From: Mesostigma viride
Lineage: Eukaryota; Streptophyta; Mesostigmatophyceae; Mesostigmatales; Mesostigmataceae
NCBI GenBank assembly: GCA_009746045.1
Contig: RPFO01000167.1
Span: 1,325,878 to 1,389,877, forward strand
Length of the DNA: 64,000 bases
Direction: 5' to 3'
Shown: positions 55,301-64,000 of the stretch, piece by piece
Layout of the letters: each line of letters begins with the position of its first letter
Numbering within the stretch: position 1 is the stretch's first letter
Notes under the pieces: model-generated
Databases searched by the model: none
What the model saw: only the letters and a program-made list of their open reading frames with translations
What the model was told of the DNA's origin: nothing
Program-made: the position numbers and the translations under genes

Positions 55301-57037
55301 GGTGGCGAGAAGGTCGAGAAGAGCGATACCGTCGCCGGTGGTGCTGATACACCGCACACCGTCGACGAACAGCTCGAAGGTGGACATTGCGGTGGTGGCG
55401 TAGTAAGTCCTGCGCGCGACGACCTTGTACTTGATGTTGGCGATGGTGCCGTCCGTCCTGATGGGAGTCGACGAGGAGGTGCTGGTCACTCCGCCGCCGT
55501 TATCGATGGTGACGGTTCCAAACGAGCCGGATGCGGGCACGTTCAGCTTGCCGGCCAAGGGGCCGTACGAGAACAGTTTCTTGACAGACGACGCCGCACC
55601 TGGCACGCCGGCGAGAGAGACATTGAAGGTGATCTCAAACGACTCGAGGTTCTTGGGGAAGGGGGAGACCCAGCTGGCCGTGCCGTTCGCCGACACGTTG
55701 GCGGCCAGCAGCAGCTTGCCCGCCGTGACAGAGGCGTTAGTGGGGGCCATGACCACACCGGTCGTGCTGAGGTTGGAGTTGCCGTTGAAGGCCCACGCGA
55801 CGGCCACCGTGTTCTTGGTGCCGGCGAGTCGCAGAGTCTTCTCGGTGACGACAGCCTCCTGCACGGTGGTGTTGACGGTCGTCAGCGTGCCGTCCACCTG
55901 CATGTTGCCGTTGACCTTGAGTGTCCCGCTCGCGGGGTTGAGGTAGAGGTCGCCGGTCTTGGTGGCAATCTTGCCGCCGTCGCCGTCCGTGGCGGTGAGC
56001 ACCAGGTCGTTCATGACCGAGACGTTAGCCGCGGCGGACAGCGCGAGAGACGGGTTGGTGGTCGACACGCTCGAGTCGACGAACTTGACCTGCTCGACGG
56101 CGACGCTGCTGTCCGCTACACTGGTATCGCCCGTGATCCAGAGGTTGCCGCCGGTCGTGGAGTTGCCTACGCCCCTCTTGGCCGCGATGGTGGTGGCGTC
56201 GGTCGAGTACGCGTGCGCCTGCCGCGTTTCCGACAGCGCCGACACGCCCGAGACGGCGAGAGACGTGTCCTCGAGCGCGGCGGCCTGCACGACGATCTTG
56301 GTGGCGGGGTCGGCACCCGGTGTGGCGATGCTGGGTGCCAGGGTGATGCCAGACCCAGCTCCCAGCCGCACCTCACCGGTGGCGAGACGGTCGGCGGACA
56401 CGCGCATCTGGGAGTCAGACTTGATCTCCATATCGTTTGCCCCCGAATCGATGAGACCGCGCCACGCGGTCTTGCTGGTGGAGTTGCCATCCGTGGACAA
56501 GAAGGTAGAGCCCGTGTCGCCGTACGCGAGACCCAGGGTGAACTCCTGGGTATCGGCAGCCCCCGCTCTCTCGGCACGGACGGCCAGGATGTCAGGCACA
56601 GGCACGGTGGTGGTGGTGAGTGCGGTCGTCGGGCGATGGGCCACAAACTTCGAGTCCTGCACGATCACCTCCTTCGCGGTGGATGCTGCCTGGAGAACGA
56701 GGTGGTTACTGGATGAAGCCAAGAGTGTGTTGGTCGCCTCGGTCGTCGACGTGTTCTTGGTGTAGTCCACCGTGGGGGCACTGCTGCTGCTGAGTGCGCC
56801 GTCGATAGCACCCATAACACGGAGGTTACCGTGCACGACGACCTCGTTGGTGGCCAGGTCGGTCGTCGGCAAAACGGTGGCGTCGACGGCGTTTCCATTG
56901 AGGACGTTGGGAACTAGGTCGATCTTGGTGTTGGACAGGATGGCAAATGAACTGGTTGGCTGAACGTCTGAGCTTACCTGCTCGGTGAGCACTTGCTTGA
57001 ATCTGCCAGTTCCTAGGGTCGAAAGGGAGACGCTCAT
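52395..57037 (-). CDS. Giant fibre protein with tandem lectin domains, several frameshifts
   Basis: Read as one gene of about 1540 residues. MSVSLSTLGTGRFKQVLTEQ is the start; a fibre-like repeat part with variants of LVLTATDGDGGKIATKTGDL follows to about residue 400. Then come concanavalin-like domains: FEITFNVSLAGVPG...; WLDTWDLTGTDPLAN ... NYHTYRLSRIAV ... VDYARFKNG; and WLGEWQFSGTSTF ... NYHTYKLYRKRV ... VVDYARYYNA. The end is SSTVDPVMDLTNKR. Frame changes lie near 55265, 53755, 53330 (G6) and 52980; only the third is at a homopolymer, so real decay is possible. Related in style to the 51242-52342 fibre. Confidence 0.55.
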
Positions 57038-57104
57038 TGTGTTGTGGTGCGTACAATAGTGCGAGAAAAAACTTTATTAAAAATAGACGGGCTTAATCAC
57101 CGAG

Positions 57105-57493
57105 TCACTCGGGAAGCGCGACGGGCGGCTTCTTGTAAATGTACGTGTACGCAAGAATGCCGGCGATCACGACGCCGGCGGTGAGAATATCATGCCGCTA
57201 TTGCGCGACTCCTCCTTGGCTATCTCGCGCATCTTCATCTCGAACAGCGTTTGCTGCCTCGCCAGCCGCTGGGCCTGGTCGGGCTGCGCGGGCCTCCTGG
57301 CAATGCCGCTCGGTGGCGGTGGGAACGATTGCGACGGGATGTTGATGGGCTCCCTCTCAATCTCGGCGGGGGGTCGCCCGTCCTGCTGTCCTTGCACGTG
57401 TTGTTGCGGCATGCTGTCTTCCTCGGCGATGGGGGAAAATGAGAACGCCTTTCCGAGCGGCGCGCCTCCACTCATGTCGGTGTGTGTACTCAA
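57105..57493 (-). CDS. Tail-anchored protein with one frame slip
   Basis: From ATG 57493: MSTHTDMSGGAPLGKAFSFS, a Pro/Gln-rich middle and a charged helix (RLARQQTLFEMKMREIAKEE). After SRNSGMI a one-base change near 57188 gives LTAGVVIAGILAYTYIYKKP and ends PVALPE with a stop at 57105-57107. The second frame supplies a perfect membrane helix, so the true protein is about 129 residues. The uncorrected frame ends FSPPAS. Confidence 0.65.
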
Positions 57494-57533
57494 TAGACAG
57501 TCCCGAGAATAGGGCGTGCGAAAGCGCGCCGCC

Positions 57534-58168
57534 TCAGGTGTCGATGTACTCCTCGATGGTGTCTGCGGCGGCGTCTAGCCGTTTTGACACCACCGTGTGT
57601 TTCTTGACCGCCAGGACGGGGGTCACCAGGTTTGCGTACACCCTTCCAAGTACTTCTCGATGTAGTGGCTGTCCTTCTTGACGAGGGGCTCGCCCGAGTT
57701 GGTCCAGTTGGACATGACCCTGAGGAACTTGACGATGGCTTTCATTTCCCCGTCCTCCATGCAGGGGTACAGCGTGCTGGAGAAGAACTTGTCGAAGGCC
57801 TCCCTGTTCTCGCACGTCATGAGCACAGGTATAATCCGTTCCAGCATCCTGAGCCCCTTGCGCCCCTGCTCGTTGATGCTCTCCTCGGCCGCCTTCCAGC
57901 CGTCGAGGATGAGCGAGATGCCATTCTTCATGACATCGGGCAGGTCCTTCTGGTTCCTGATGTGCATCAGGCACACGACCTCCACGTCGCTGACCGCGCC
58001 CTCCATGGCTCCCGATTCGAGCAGCCCGGCGAGACGCACGATAACGGTCTTGAGGATTGTCTTGCACTCCTCTGCGCTCTCGCCGGTCATGGACTGGGCG
58101 GTCCCCACCATGGAGGAGGGGAAGGACCACTTGTGCATCGTTCCGTTGATGCGGACCTTGACGTCCAT
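57534..58168 (-). CDS. Helical protein of unknown function, one frame slip
   Basis: MDVKVRINGTMHKWSFPSSM start, all-helical (AEECKTILKTVIVRLAGLLE, VVCLMHIRNQKDLPDVMKNG, FLRVMSNWTNSGEPL). The main frame ends at 57623 as EKYLEGCTQTW. A shift near 57640 instead gives EKYLEGVYANLVTPVLAVKK ... ADTIEEYIDT to 57534. The second ending is protein-like, so a total of about 211 residues is preferred. Family not recognised. Confidence 0.6.
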
Positions 58169-58235
58169 CGTTCGATGTCGCTATACAGAACGTTTTGAAT
58201 TTTTGCGTTTTTTGAGCGCGGTGCGTGCGCTGCCG

Positions 58236-58436
58236 TTAGCCTAGTCGCGGCTGAAAGACCAACCAGAAGGCGGCGAGAGATCCGGAGACGAAGGCGATCC
58301 GCATCCACATGCTCTTGTCCTTGAGCCCGGCCGCGTACCCGGTATTGTTTTCGTGCGCGTCGGCGAGCGCCAGAGCGAGCATGACGACCATGGCCTTGAT
58401 GATATCCTGAGTCAACGGGGACCGCGAGAGCACCAT
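58236..58436 (-). CDS. Small two-helix membrane protein
   Basis: 66 residues. Hydrophobic helices at about 14-28 (KAMVVMLALALADAH) and 46-60 (MRIAFVSGSLAAFWLVF) are joined by a polar loop. Intact, divergent from the next gene. Typical of small virion membrane proteins; family not recognised. Confidence 0.6.
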   Translation of the reverse strand: MVLSRSPLTQDIIKAMVVMLALALADAHENNTGYAAGLKDKSMWMRIAFVSGSLAAFWLVFQPRLG

Positions 58437-58516
58437 TTTGCGTATACCTTGTTGGCATATATTTTTTTCGTCTACGCGCGCCTAATAATTTGCGCTGTAG
58501 TGTATATAGGTGCGCG

Positions 58517-59024
58517 ATGTCGGCGGTGCAGGCTTTCAACAGCATGATGAAGTCCTTCCTGAGCGAGCTCGAGATGGCGTACCCGGAAGAGCGGACCATC
58601 CCGGGCATCCTGACGGCGTTCGAGCTGGCGTGCAAGTCGAACGCCCGGCTGCCGTTGCAGAAGTACATGGAGGCTATCGGGCCTCACATGCAGGCGATCA
58701 TGTCCAAGGACGAGTCGGTGTTTGAGGCGTTCGGCGACGTGCCGTACTTGCGGGACGTCAATTTCCAGACCAAGTGGCAAAAGTCCCCCGCCGGCACCCA
58801 GGAGGCCATCTGGCAGTACCTGCAGACTCTGGCCATCATCGGCATCGGCATCCAGGAGATCCCCCCCGAGATCATGAGCAGGCGGAGGCCATGGCGCAGT
58901 CCTTCGCCAACAGTGTGGTGGAGGGGCAGCAGGACCCCGAGGCGGCGTGCAGGGGCCTCATACAGCACATGATGGAGCAGATGGGCGACGGGGGGACGCG
59001 GGCCTACCTCAGCTTGAAAATTAA
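58517..59024 (+). CDS. Conserved-looking NCLDV helical protein, one frame slip
   Basis: ATG 58517: MSAVQAFNSMMKSFLSELEM, then EERTIPGILTAFELACKSNA, AIMSKDESVFEAFGDVPYLR, EAIWQYLQTLAIIGIGIQEI. A C7 run at 58861-58867 shifts the frame; the continuation is EQAEAMAQSFANSVVEGQQD, CRGLIQHMMEQMGDGG. The layout (N-terminal helices, 'AIWQYLQTL') recalls a widespread uncharacterised protein of large algal viruses (recall only). The end is unclear: a further slip at the G6 near 58991 would end it at QLEN* about 59024; without that the frame runs over the next gene. Confidence 0.55.
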
Positions 59025-59047
59025 CGTAGCTAACTGTAGAAACGCGG

Positions 59048-59482
59048 ATGGGTTTTGTCGACACCTACTTCGAGGGTTTGTCCGACGACTACCTGTCATT
59101 CTGGCCGTTGGCGCAGGGGATCCCCTCCAGGGAGAGGTTCCTTTCGGCGAGGCGGTTCGGAATATACTGCGCCGTGCTCGGAGGCATCCTCACCAACTCG
59201 TTTCGAGGCGCCTTCTCTGGTTTCTTGGTTTCCGTCCTGGCGACGGTGGCGTACATGGTGGACAAGCGACTCATGGTAGGCAGGCAGAAGCGCGAGGCAG
59301 ACAAGAATAAGGACAACGTGGCAAACTACCGACCGGGTGTCCCTCCTGGGTCCCTGCAGCGGCCCTCGCCGTCCATCCCACGCGACACCTTTAAGAGCAT
59401 TGTGGAGCCCTGGAGCGTCGCCGACACAACGCGCATGACCAACATGCCGGTGACGGACGACCTGGAACGGCGCTCGTATTGA
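59048..59482 (+). CDS. Membrane protein with one or two helices
   Basis: 144 residues, MGFVDTYFEGLSDDYLSFWP start. Hydrophobic at about residues 36-70 (FGIYCAVLGGILTNSF, FSGFLVSVLATVAYMV), then a long hydrophilic tail with prolines (YRPGVPPGSLQRPSPSIPRD) ending DDLERRSY. The layout is like small inner-membrane virion proteins of large DNA viruses (inference). Preceded by an AT-rich stretch TTGAAAATTAACGTAGC. Intact. Confidence 0.6.
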   Translation: MGFVDTYFEGLSDDYLSFWPLAQGIPSRERFLSARRFGIYCAVLGGILTNSFRGAFSGFLVSVLATVAYMVDKRLMVGRQKREADKNKDNVANYRPGVPPGSLQRPSPSIPRDTFKSIVEPWSVADTTRMTNMPVTDDLERRSY

Positions 59483-59515
59483 TAAACATATTATTTTCGG
59501 CAATAAATTGTACGA

Positions 59516-62500
59516 ATGGATACGCAGCGCGCCATAACCTCGGGAAAGGCTCACAGCTTGCACTTTAGACATAGGGTGGCCATGGACGTGAGCAACCGCG
59601 GTGACGCGACTATTCAGACCATCGCCGACCATTACGGAATCGACAAGAAGACAGCGATAAGATATCATGCATTATGGAAACACGACAAGGCATTGGGGCT
59701 CGATTACAGCAGGGAAGATGATGTGAAGAGGTCCGCCCTGCGCCCGATGGTGCGAAGGGCGTGGGACAAGGTGATGAGCAACGGCAGGATGGTGAACGCC
59801 GCCAGGATAAGGGACGCGGTTCCGAACCACGTGGCCCGTTTTGGAGATCAGGGGTGGAAGGACCTTTCCAAACTCATTTCCTCGCTCCAGACTTCCGCCG
59901 TGTCTTACATGTCCGCCGACGACCTGGTGTACTTCATCAACAAGGGCGCCGACGAGGAGGGCGCCATCCTCGCACGGGTGCCGAAAGAGACTCGTGCAAT
60001 GTTCGCAAAGGCGAACGGCCTCTTGCGCGGTGCCACACTCACGGCTGCCGACGTGCAGAGGGCTCGCAAGGAACACGAGTTGACATACAAGAAGGTAGCG
60101 TACGACTACATCGAGAAGGACTTGCGGTACGTAAAGGAGAAGTCCAACGACCTACTGGAGTTGCAGAAAACGCTGTTTGCAGAGGATTGCGTCTTCATCG
60201 ACGAGTTCAGCGTCACGATGAACATGGCGCCGTCCAGGGCGTGGGCCAAGAAGGGCGAGATACCTCAACTGCGACGGCGCGAACAGAGCGACACGCGCAC
60301 GATCGTGTGGGCGGCGATGAAGTGGCCCGATGACGAGAAGAAGACGCCGGCGTTCTTCCTGCGCATATTCCCCCCGCTGCCTTCCAGGATAGTGAACCAC
60401 ACCCCGTGCTTGAACCAGCGTCACGAGGCGGTGGCCGAGACTCTTCGCCAGGGGATCTGGTGGGACGGCATCGTGCAAATAGTGGGTGACATATGCAGGC
60501 AGGAGGAGGGGGCGGAGGACAGGATACGTCTGTTCAAGCTCAAGCAGGTCCTCGGCGACATGTCCAAGGACGGCACCTTCTTCTACGATTGGTTCGTCAA
60601 GAAGTTCCCCTACGACGAGACGAGGGGCTTTGCTAACTGCGCCCAGATGCCAGACAAGTTCTGGACCCGGCTGCCCCCGGACGCGGACGGTCAACACGGA
60701 TACAGGGACATACAAAGGGCCATCAACTGCACGTTCATGCGCGAGAACTACTGGCTGGCGTTGCCGGACAAACTGATAGCCGAACACGTGACGTTCACGG
60801 ACGACAACGAGGAGCGAGTGGAATTCGTGCTGCGGCTGGCGGCCTACGACTATGTCAGCCAGGCGTACATTTCCCAGCACAACTACAGGGTGTCTAATCG
60901 GGTGTACGGCGAAGAGCCGCCGGTGCTGTCCGGCTGGATGCACAAGGGGAGGAGTGACATCACGATAACGGGCATGCTGGAACGGACGAAGAGCGCCGCA
61001 CAGGGCAGCGTGGCGCTGGCGTACGACGACACGAGGGGCAGGTACGATCACGAGGAGGACTTTGAGGACGGGATACAGGCCACCATGACGCTGGTGTACA
61101 ACACTTTTAAAACGTCCTCGTTCGAGACGATATACTTATCTCTCTTTTACCCGCTGTCCCAGCCCCACCGCGACCGTCGATCGAAGCTGCACACGGCGTT
61201 GGCGAACCCGATAAGCCCCCTGTACAGCAAGTGGTACGCGGACCTGCACAACAGCAAGAAGGTTGCGGACATGGACCTGGCAAAGGCGTTATTCCATTCG
61301 ATGAACCTGTCCCTCCAGCGATACACGAAGAAGCAGAACCTGAGCAGGGTGGAGATGGCCGTCCACATTTGGAAGATCGTGCACGTGTTCAGGGGGGAGA
61401 AGGACGCCTTCTTCACTCGCATCCACGAACGGCTCCCGTCCTTGGTCGAGGGCGGCGGCGGCTACAAGTACAGGGCGCGGGCGAACCCAGACGGGCCGCC
61501 TGCCCCCCTGCGCCTCCCGCGGCGGACGGGGACGAGGTGGACGAGGACGCGGAAGAGGAGGCGGAAGGAAACGAGGAGGAGGACAAGTACTTCAACGGCG
61601 ACATGTTCCCGACCAAGTTCGAGACCCACATAAACAACCTGCTGCCGGCCAGAGCTCCCGCAAAGATACGGCAGCCCAAGGCGTCGGCGGACGGCGTGCG
61701 CCACAGGGAGATCTCCACCATCAACTTGCGCGTTTCCCAGATGCGCGAACTGAACGTGGGCGCCGCTCCGGTCACGGTGTCCAAGTCGCTCTTCCGCTCC
61801 TTCATTAGGTCGCTGCCGGACAGTTTCGTAAAGGGGAAGACCGTGTTGCTGGACGGGGCGAGTTACCACGACCCCGCGTCCAACCGCGACATCGCTCTCA
61901 ACAACAAACTGCCGCCCCAGCTGGCCGTGTTCCCCATCTCCGAGCTGTCGCCGCTGGCCCAGCTGCTGCGAAAGAGAGGAGGCGGCGATGGCGTGCTGGA
62001 GCCACCCACGCGGTTGTCGATGCGAGAGGATGGGCGGAGGCCGGCACTTATTTTCACGCCGCCGTACAGCCCCGAGTACAACCCGATCGAACAGGCCTTC
62101 AACACGGGGAAGCACTATATTCGCAAGGAGGCGTTCCAACACACGAGGACGCGACTAAACCTGTCTATCGCCGTGATTAACGCCTTCCACGCCCTCATCA
62201 GGCCGCACGCCATCAAGAACTACATGCTGTGCTCTGGGTACAGGAGCATTCAAAAGGACGTCGTGCCGCGCAAGATAGACCCCCAACCCGCCCCTGTCAC
62301 GGATACGGGCGCCCCCGTTCGCAAGTTGAAGTGCATGGGGCGGTTCGTCGACGGAAAGTACACCGAGGACGACGGCGAGGTACAGCCCCGCAAAGGGCGC
62401 GCGCTCGAGTTGGGTTTGCGCGACCACGTGTGTCCCGGCAGCATGGAAGGAGACGAGCAGTACAAGACACGCAGCGTCAACATCGTAAGAGCGACCCGTC

Positions 62501-63109
62501 AGCGCCTCTCCCGGCAAGAGAACCCCCCCCAAGACCAGGTGCCGCGTGCCGCGCCCGTCCGACTGCCAGGGGTGGATGGGGAAGACCGTGGACTTTGTGC
62601 ACAAAGGCGAACAGAAACGCGGCGTGATCGTGAAGGTCCCTCAGCCCAACTCCAACGTCCGCGTGGACTGGCAGGCTGGGAGGGTCAACGACCCCTGGTT
62701 CCATGTGAAGGTGGACGGCGTCGTCAAGCCGCTGCCCGTGATGATAAAACACATCACCCCCCCGGAGGATATCCAGAAGGCGGCGGCCGAGGTTCGAAAA
62801 GAAGCCATTCTAAAGGTGGACGTCGAGAAGGCCGGGAGGGCCATTGGCCGCGCGGAGGAGTACACTGCCCAGATATTGAGAGACAGGGCCATCCAGCAGG
62901 ACATGGACGTGGATCACTTGTTGGGCCGGGAAGACAAGCATGTTGTGCATGATGTATTGATGCGACACAAGAGAGTGGTCAAGGACAAGCTCGATTCTGT
63001 ATTACACGATACGTATACGGTGAAGGAATACGGCAAACGTGCTGGGCGCCTTCTCAATACATCCTACAGACCCCCCGTCCTGCCTTCCATATATATCGAG
63101 TACGTTTAA
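59516..63109 (+). CDS. Giant IS630/Tc1-mariner-like DDE transposase/integrase
   Basis: Read as one protein of about 1197 residues with slips near 61500-61510 (C6) and at C8 (62523-62530). The N-terminal helix-turn-helix is at about residues 32-60 (TIQTIADHYGIDKKTAIRYH). First catalytic Asp 229: CVFIDEFSVTMNMAPSRAWA then KKG, the typical DE...WA.KG motif. Second Asp about 780: VLLDGASYHD. Glu about 859: FTPPYSPEYNPIEQAF. The first two acidic residues are about 550 apart, far more than usual. The insertion is unassigned, with an acidic stretch near 61540-61590. C-terminus: GKTVDFVHKGEQKRGVIVKV, possibly an SH3-like barrel, then a coiled coil. Likely the viral integration enzyme (inference). Confidence 0.75.
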
Positions 63110-63140
63110 AATATTATGTGCTCAGTGGGTATAAGCCGAG

Positions 63141-63746
63141 ATGCCAGTCAAGGAACCGGTCATTGGAAGTCGACGCCAGGTGTTCAACGGGAGCGCGGAC
63201 CAGACGGTCGGGGGGCTCGTTAAGACAGACCTGGAGAAGAACTGCGGAGGAGACATCGTTGCCAAGGTGCGACAGAAGAACGGAGAAGCCCATGAAGACA
63301 ACGTGAAGTCCTGGACGAAACTCGTCGGCTCCATCTATCGCCAACACGAGATGGAAACTCATTACGACGACTGTCTAAAATGTGAGCGCATGTTCAGTCT
63401 CCAGGACGCGATGGAGCGAGCGCGCAAGGAGACGGAGGCCTTGATGCCAAAGATGAAGTTCGACAGCGGTTTGACGTTGGCTAAAAGAAGCAGAAAGTGT
63501 GGGGGCATTGGTGAAAAAGCAGCCTGCGAGCTCTCTTGTGCCCCGGTCAATAAGGAGAAGAAGGCCAAGAGGAAGGAGAAGAACGAGATTATAAAGAGCT
63601 CAAGAAGAAGAACGACGACAAACCGTGCGTGCAGTACATCAAACCGAAAAAGGACCCGGCCGGGCTGTAAGCCGAGAGCGGTCAAGAAGAGGAAGGCTAA
63701 GAAGACCAAGAAGGCTAAGAAGACGGAACCGAAGAAGAAGTGTTAA
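63141..63746 (+). CDS. Basic DUF5771-like protein
   Basis: 201 residues, MPVKEPVIGSRRQVFNGSAD start. The VFNGSADQTVGGLVKTDLEK ... GGDIVAKVRQK pattern recalls short NCLDV proteins with VFNGTAxKTxGGLxKxDLxKN...GRIVSKK (DUF5771 type, recall). The C-terminus is Lys-rich (VKKRKAKKTKKAKKTEPKKK). From about 63590 another frame reads YKELKKKNDDKPCVQYIKPK and stops at 63669, so the C-terminal third may contain a slip. It follows the transposase by 31 bases. Confidence 0.55.
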   Translation: MPVKEPVIGSRRQVFNGSADQTVGGLVKTDLEKNCGGDIVAKVRQKNGEAHEDNVKSWTKLVGSIYRQHEMETHYDDCLKCERMFSLQDAMERARKETEALMPKMKFDSGLTLAKRSRKCGGIGEKAACELSCAPVNKEKKAKRKEKNEIIKSSRRRTTTNRACSTSNRKRTRPGCKPRAVKKRKAKKTKKAKKTEPKKKC

Positions 63747-63882
63747 CCGGCTTCTTCTGGTACACGGCCGCTCCGTGCTTGAAGGAGTACAGACAGGGGA
63801 AGGAGCAGAACCAGCTGTCACGGGAGTGCACCCCCGATGTGTCCGGGTGATGGAACTTCAGGCAATAGGAACACTGTTTCAT
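63715..63882 (-). CDS. Small FCS/MYM-type zinc-finger protein
   Basis: 55 residues from ATG 63882 (MKQCSYCLKFHHPDTSGVHS); a longer frame to 63972 has no support. CSYC ... WFCSFPCLYSF gives a CxxC ... FCSxxC treble-clef-like cluster as in FCS/MYM zinc fingers. The tail is Ser-rich. Such mini zinc proteins are frequent in giant viruses (recall). Its 3' end overlaps the Lys-rich end of the convergent gene by 32 bases. Confidence 0.6.
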   Translation of the reverse strand: MKQCSYCLKFHHPDTSGVHSRDSWFCSFPCLYSFKHGAAVYQKKPVNTSSSVPSS

Positions 63883-64000
63883 CGCGCGATGGTGCGTCGA
63901 TGGGTGCTTAAACAGTATAGCAGTACAGTTTTTCTTTTTGTCAATATAACCGCGCCGCCATGACCAGGACACTCGTGTTTGTCGACTTGGGACCAGTGCT
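63883..64000. other. Right window edge, viral sequence continues
   Basis: Promoter-type AT-rich stretch, then ATGACCAGGACACTCGTGTT at 63960 opens a plus-strand frame (MTRTLVFVDLGPV...) that runs off the window. Too short to identify. Confidence 0.4.

Overview
The window looks like nuclear DNA of a volvocine or Chlamydomonas-type green alga: GC-rich, many short exons with GT..AG introns, Ser/Pro-rich cell-wall-type protein, intronic minisatellites and LINE debris. From about 30.5 kb to the right edge it becomes the end of an inserted large DNA virus of the nucleocytoplasmic (NCLDV) type. The viral part is compact, intronless and coded on both strands, and it runs on beyond the window.

Host part (1-30476). 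One plus-strand gene spans about 30-21931. Splice phases chain consistently through 21 exons: signal peptide, a rod of about 840 residues rich in Pro/Ser, an ectodomain with a bacterial Ig-like segment, several membrane segments resembling the TRP-like channel family, and an 886-residue tail with many R-R-x-S sites. Its introns carry at least six minisatellites and one inserted TIR element. Then come intergenic repeats (22-27 kb), including a dispersed element whose one copy carries about 135 CATC units. A broken APE-type LINE (26.87-29.89 kb) is itself split by a 349-bp insertion with an 11-bp target duplication. A broken minus-strand ORF runs up to the viral boundary.

Junction (30477-36459). 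Two arms of 2993 and 2990 bp form a palindrome with no spacer, centred at 33469/33470. In the stretches compared the arms match, and their 3-nt length difference is accounted for by three homopolymers. Each arm carries the same four small genes, a hairpin-rich noncoding block with a recurring GGATAGNCTTCT word, and TGACAG words near the centre. This is what a hairpin-ended (or head-to-head joined) linear viral genome would give.

Viral unique part (36460-64000). It holds a zinc-motif protein, coiled-coil and membrane proteins, two BRO-N-like genes with degenerate extra copies, a U-box-like protein, a zinc/DUF3820-like protein, a DUF5767-like NCLDV protein, and a staphylococcal-nuclease-like protein. 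A block of lectin/fibre-like genes shows a recent tandem duplication with a chimeric ORF. Further right are small virion-type membrane proteins, a giant IS630/Tc1-like DDE transposase (about 1197 aa) and an FCS-type zinc protein. No polymerase, capsid or packaging ATPase is inside the window; they would be expected to the right.

Caution: many genes, host and viral, are split by single-base shifts, often at C/G runs of 7 or more. This points mainly to residual sequencing error, so composite genes are given as single features with the shift positions. Family names come from recalled motifs, not searches.
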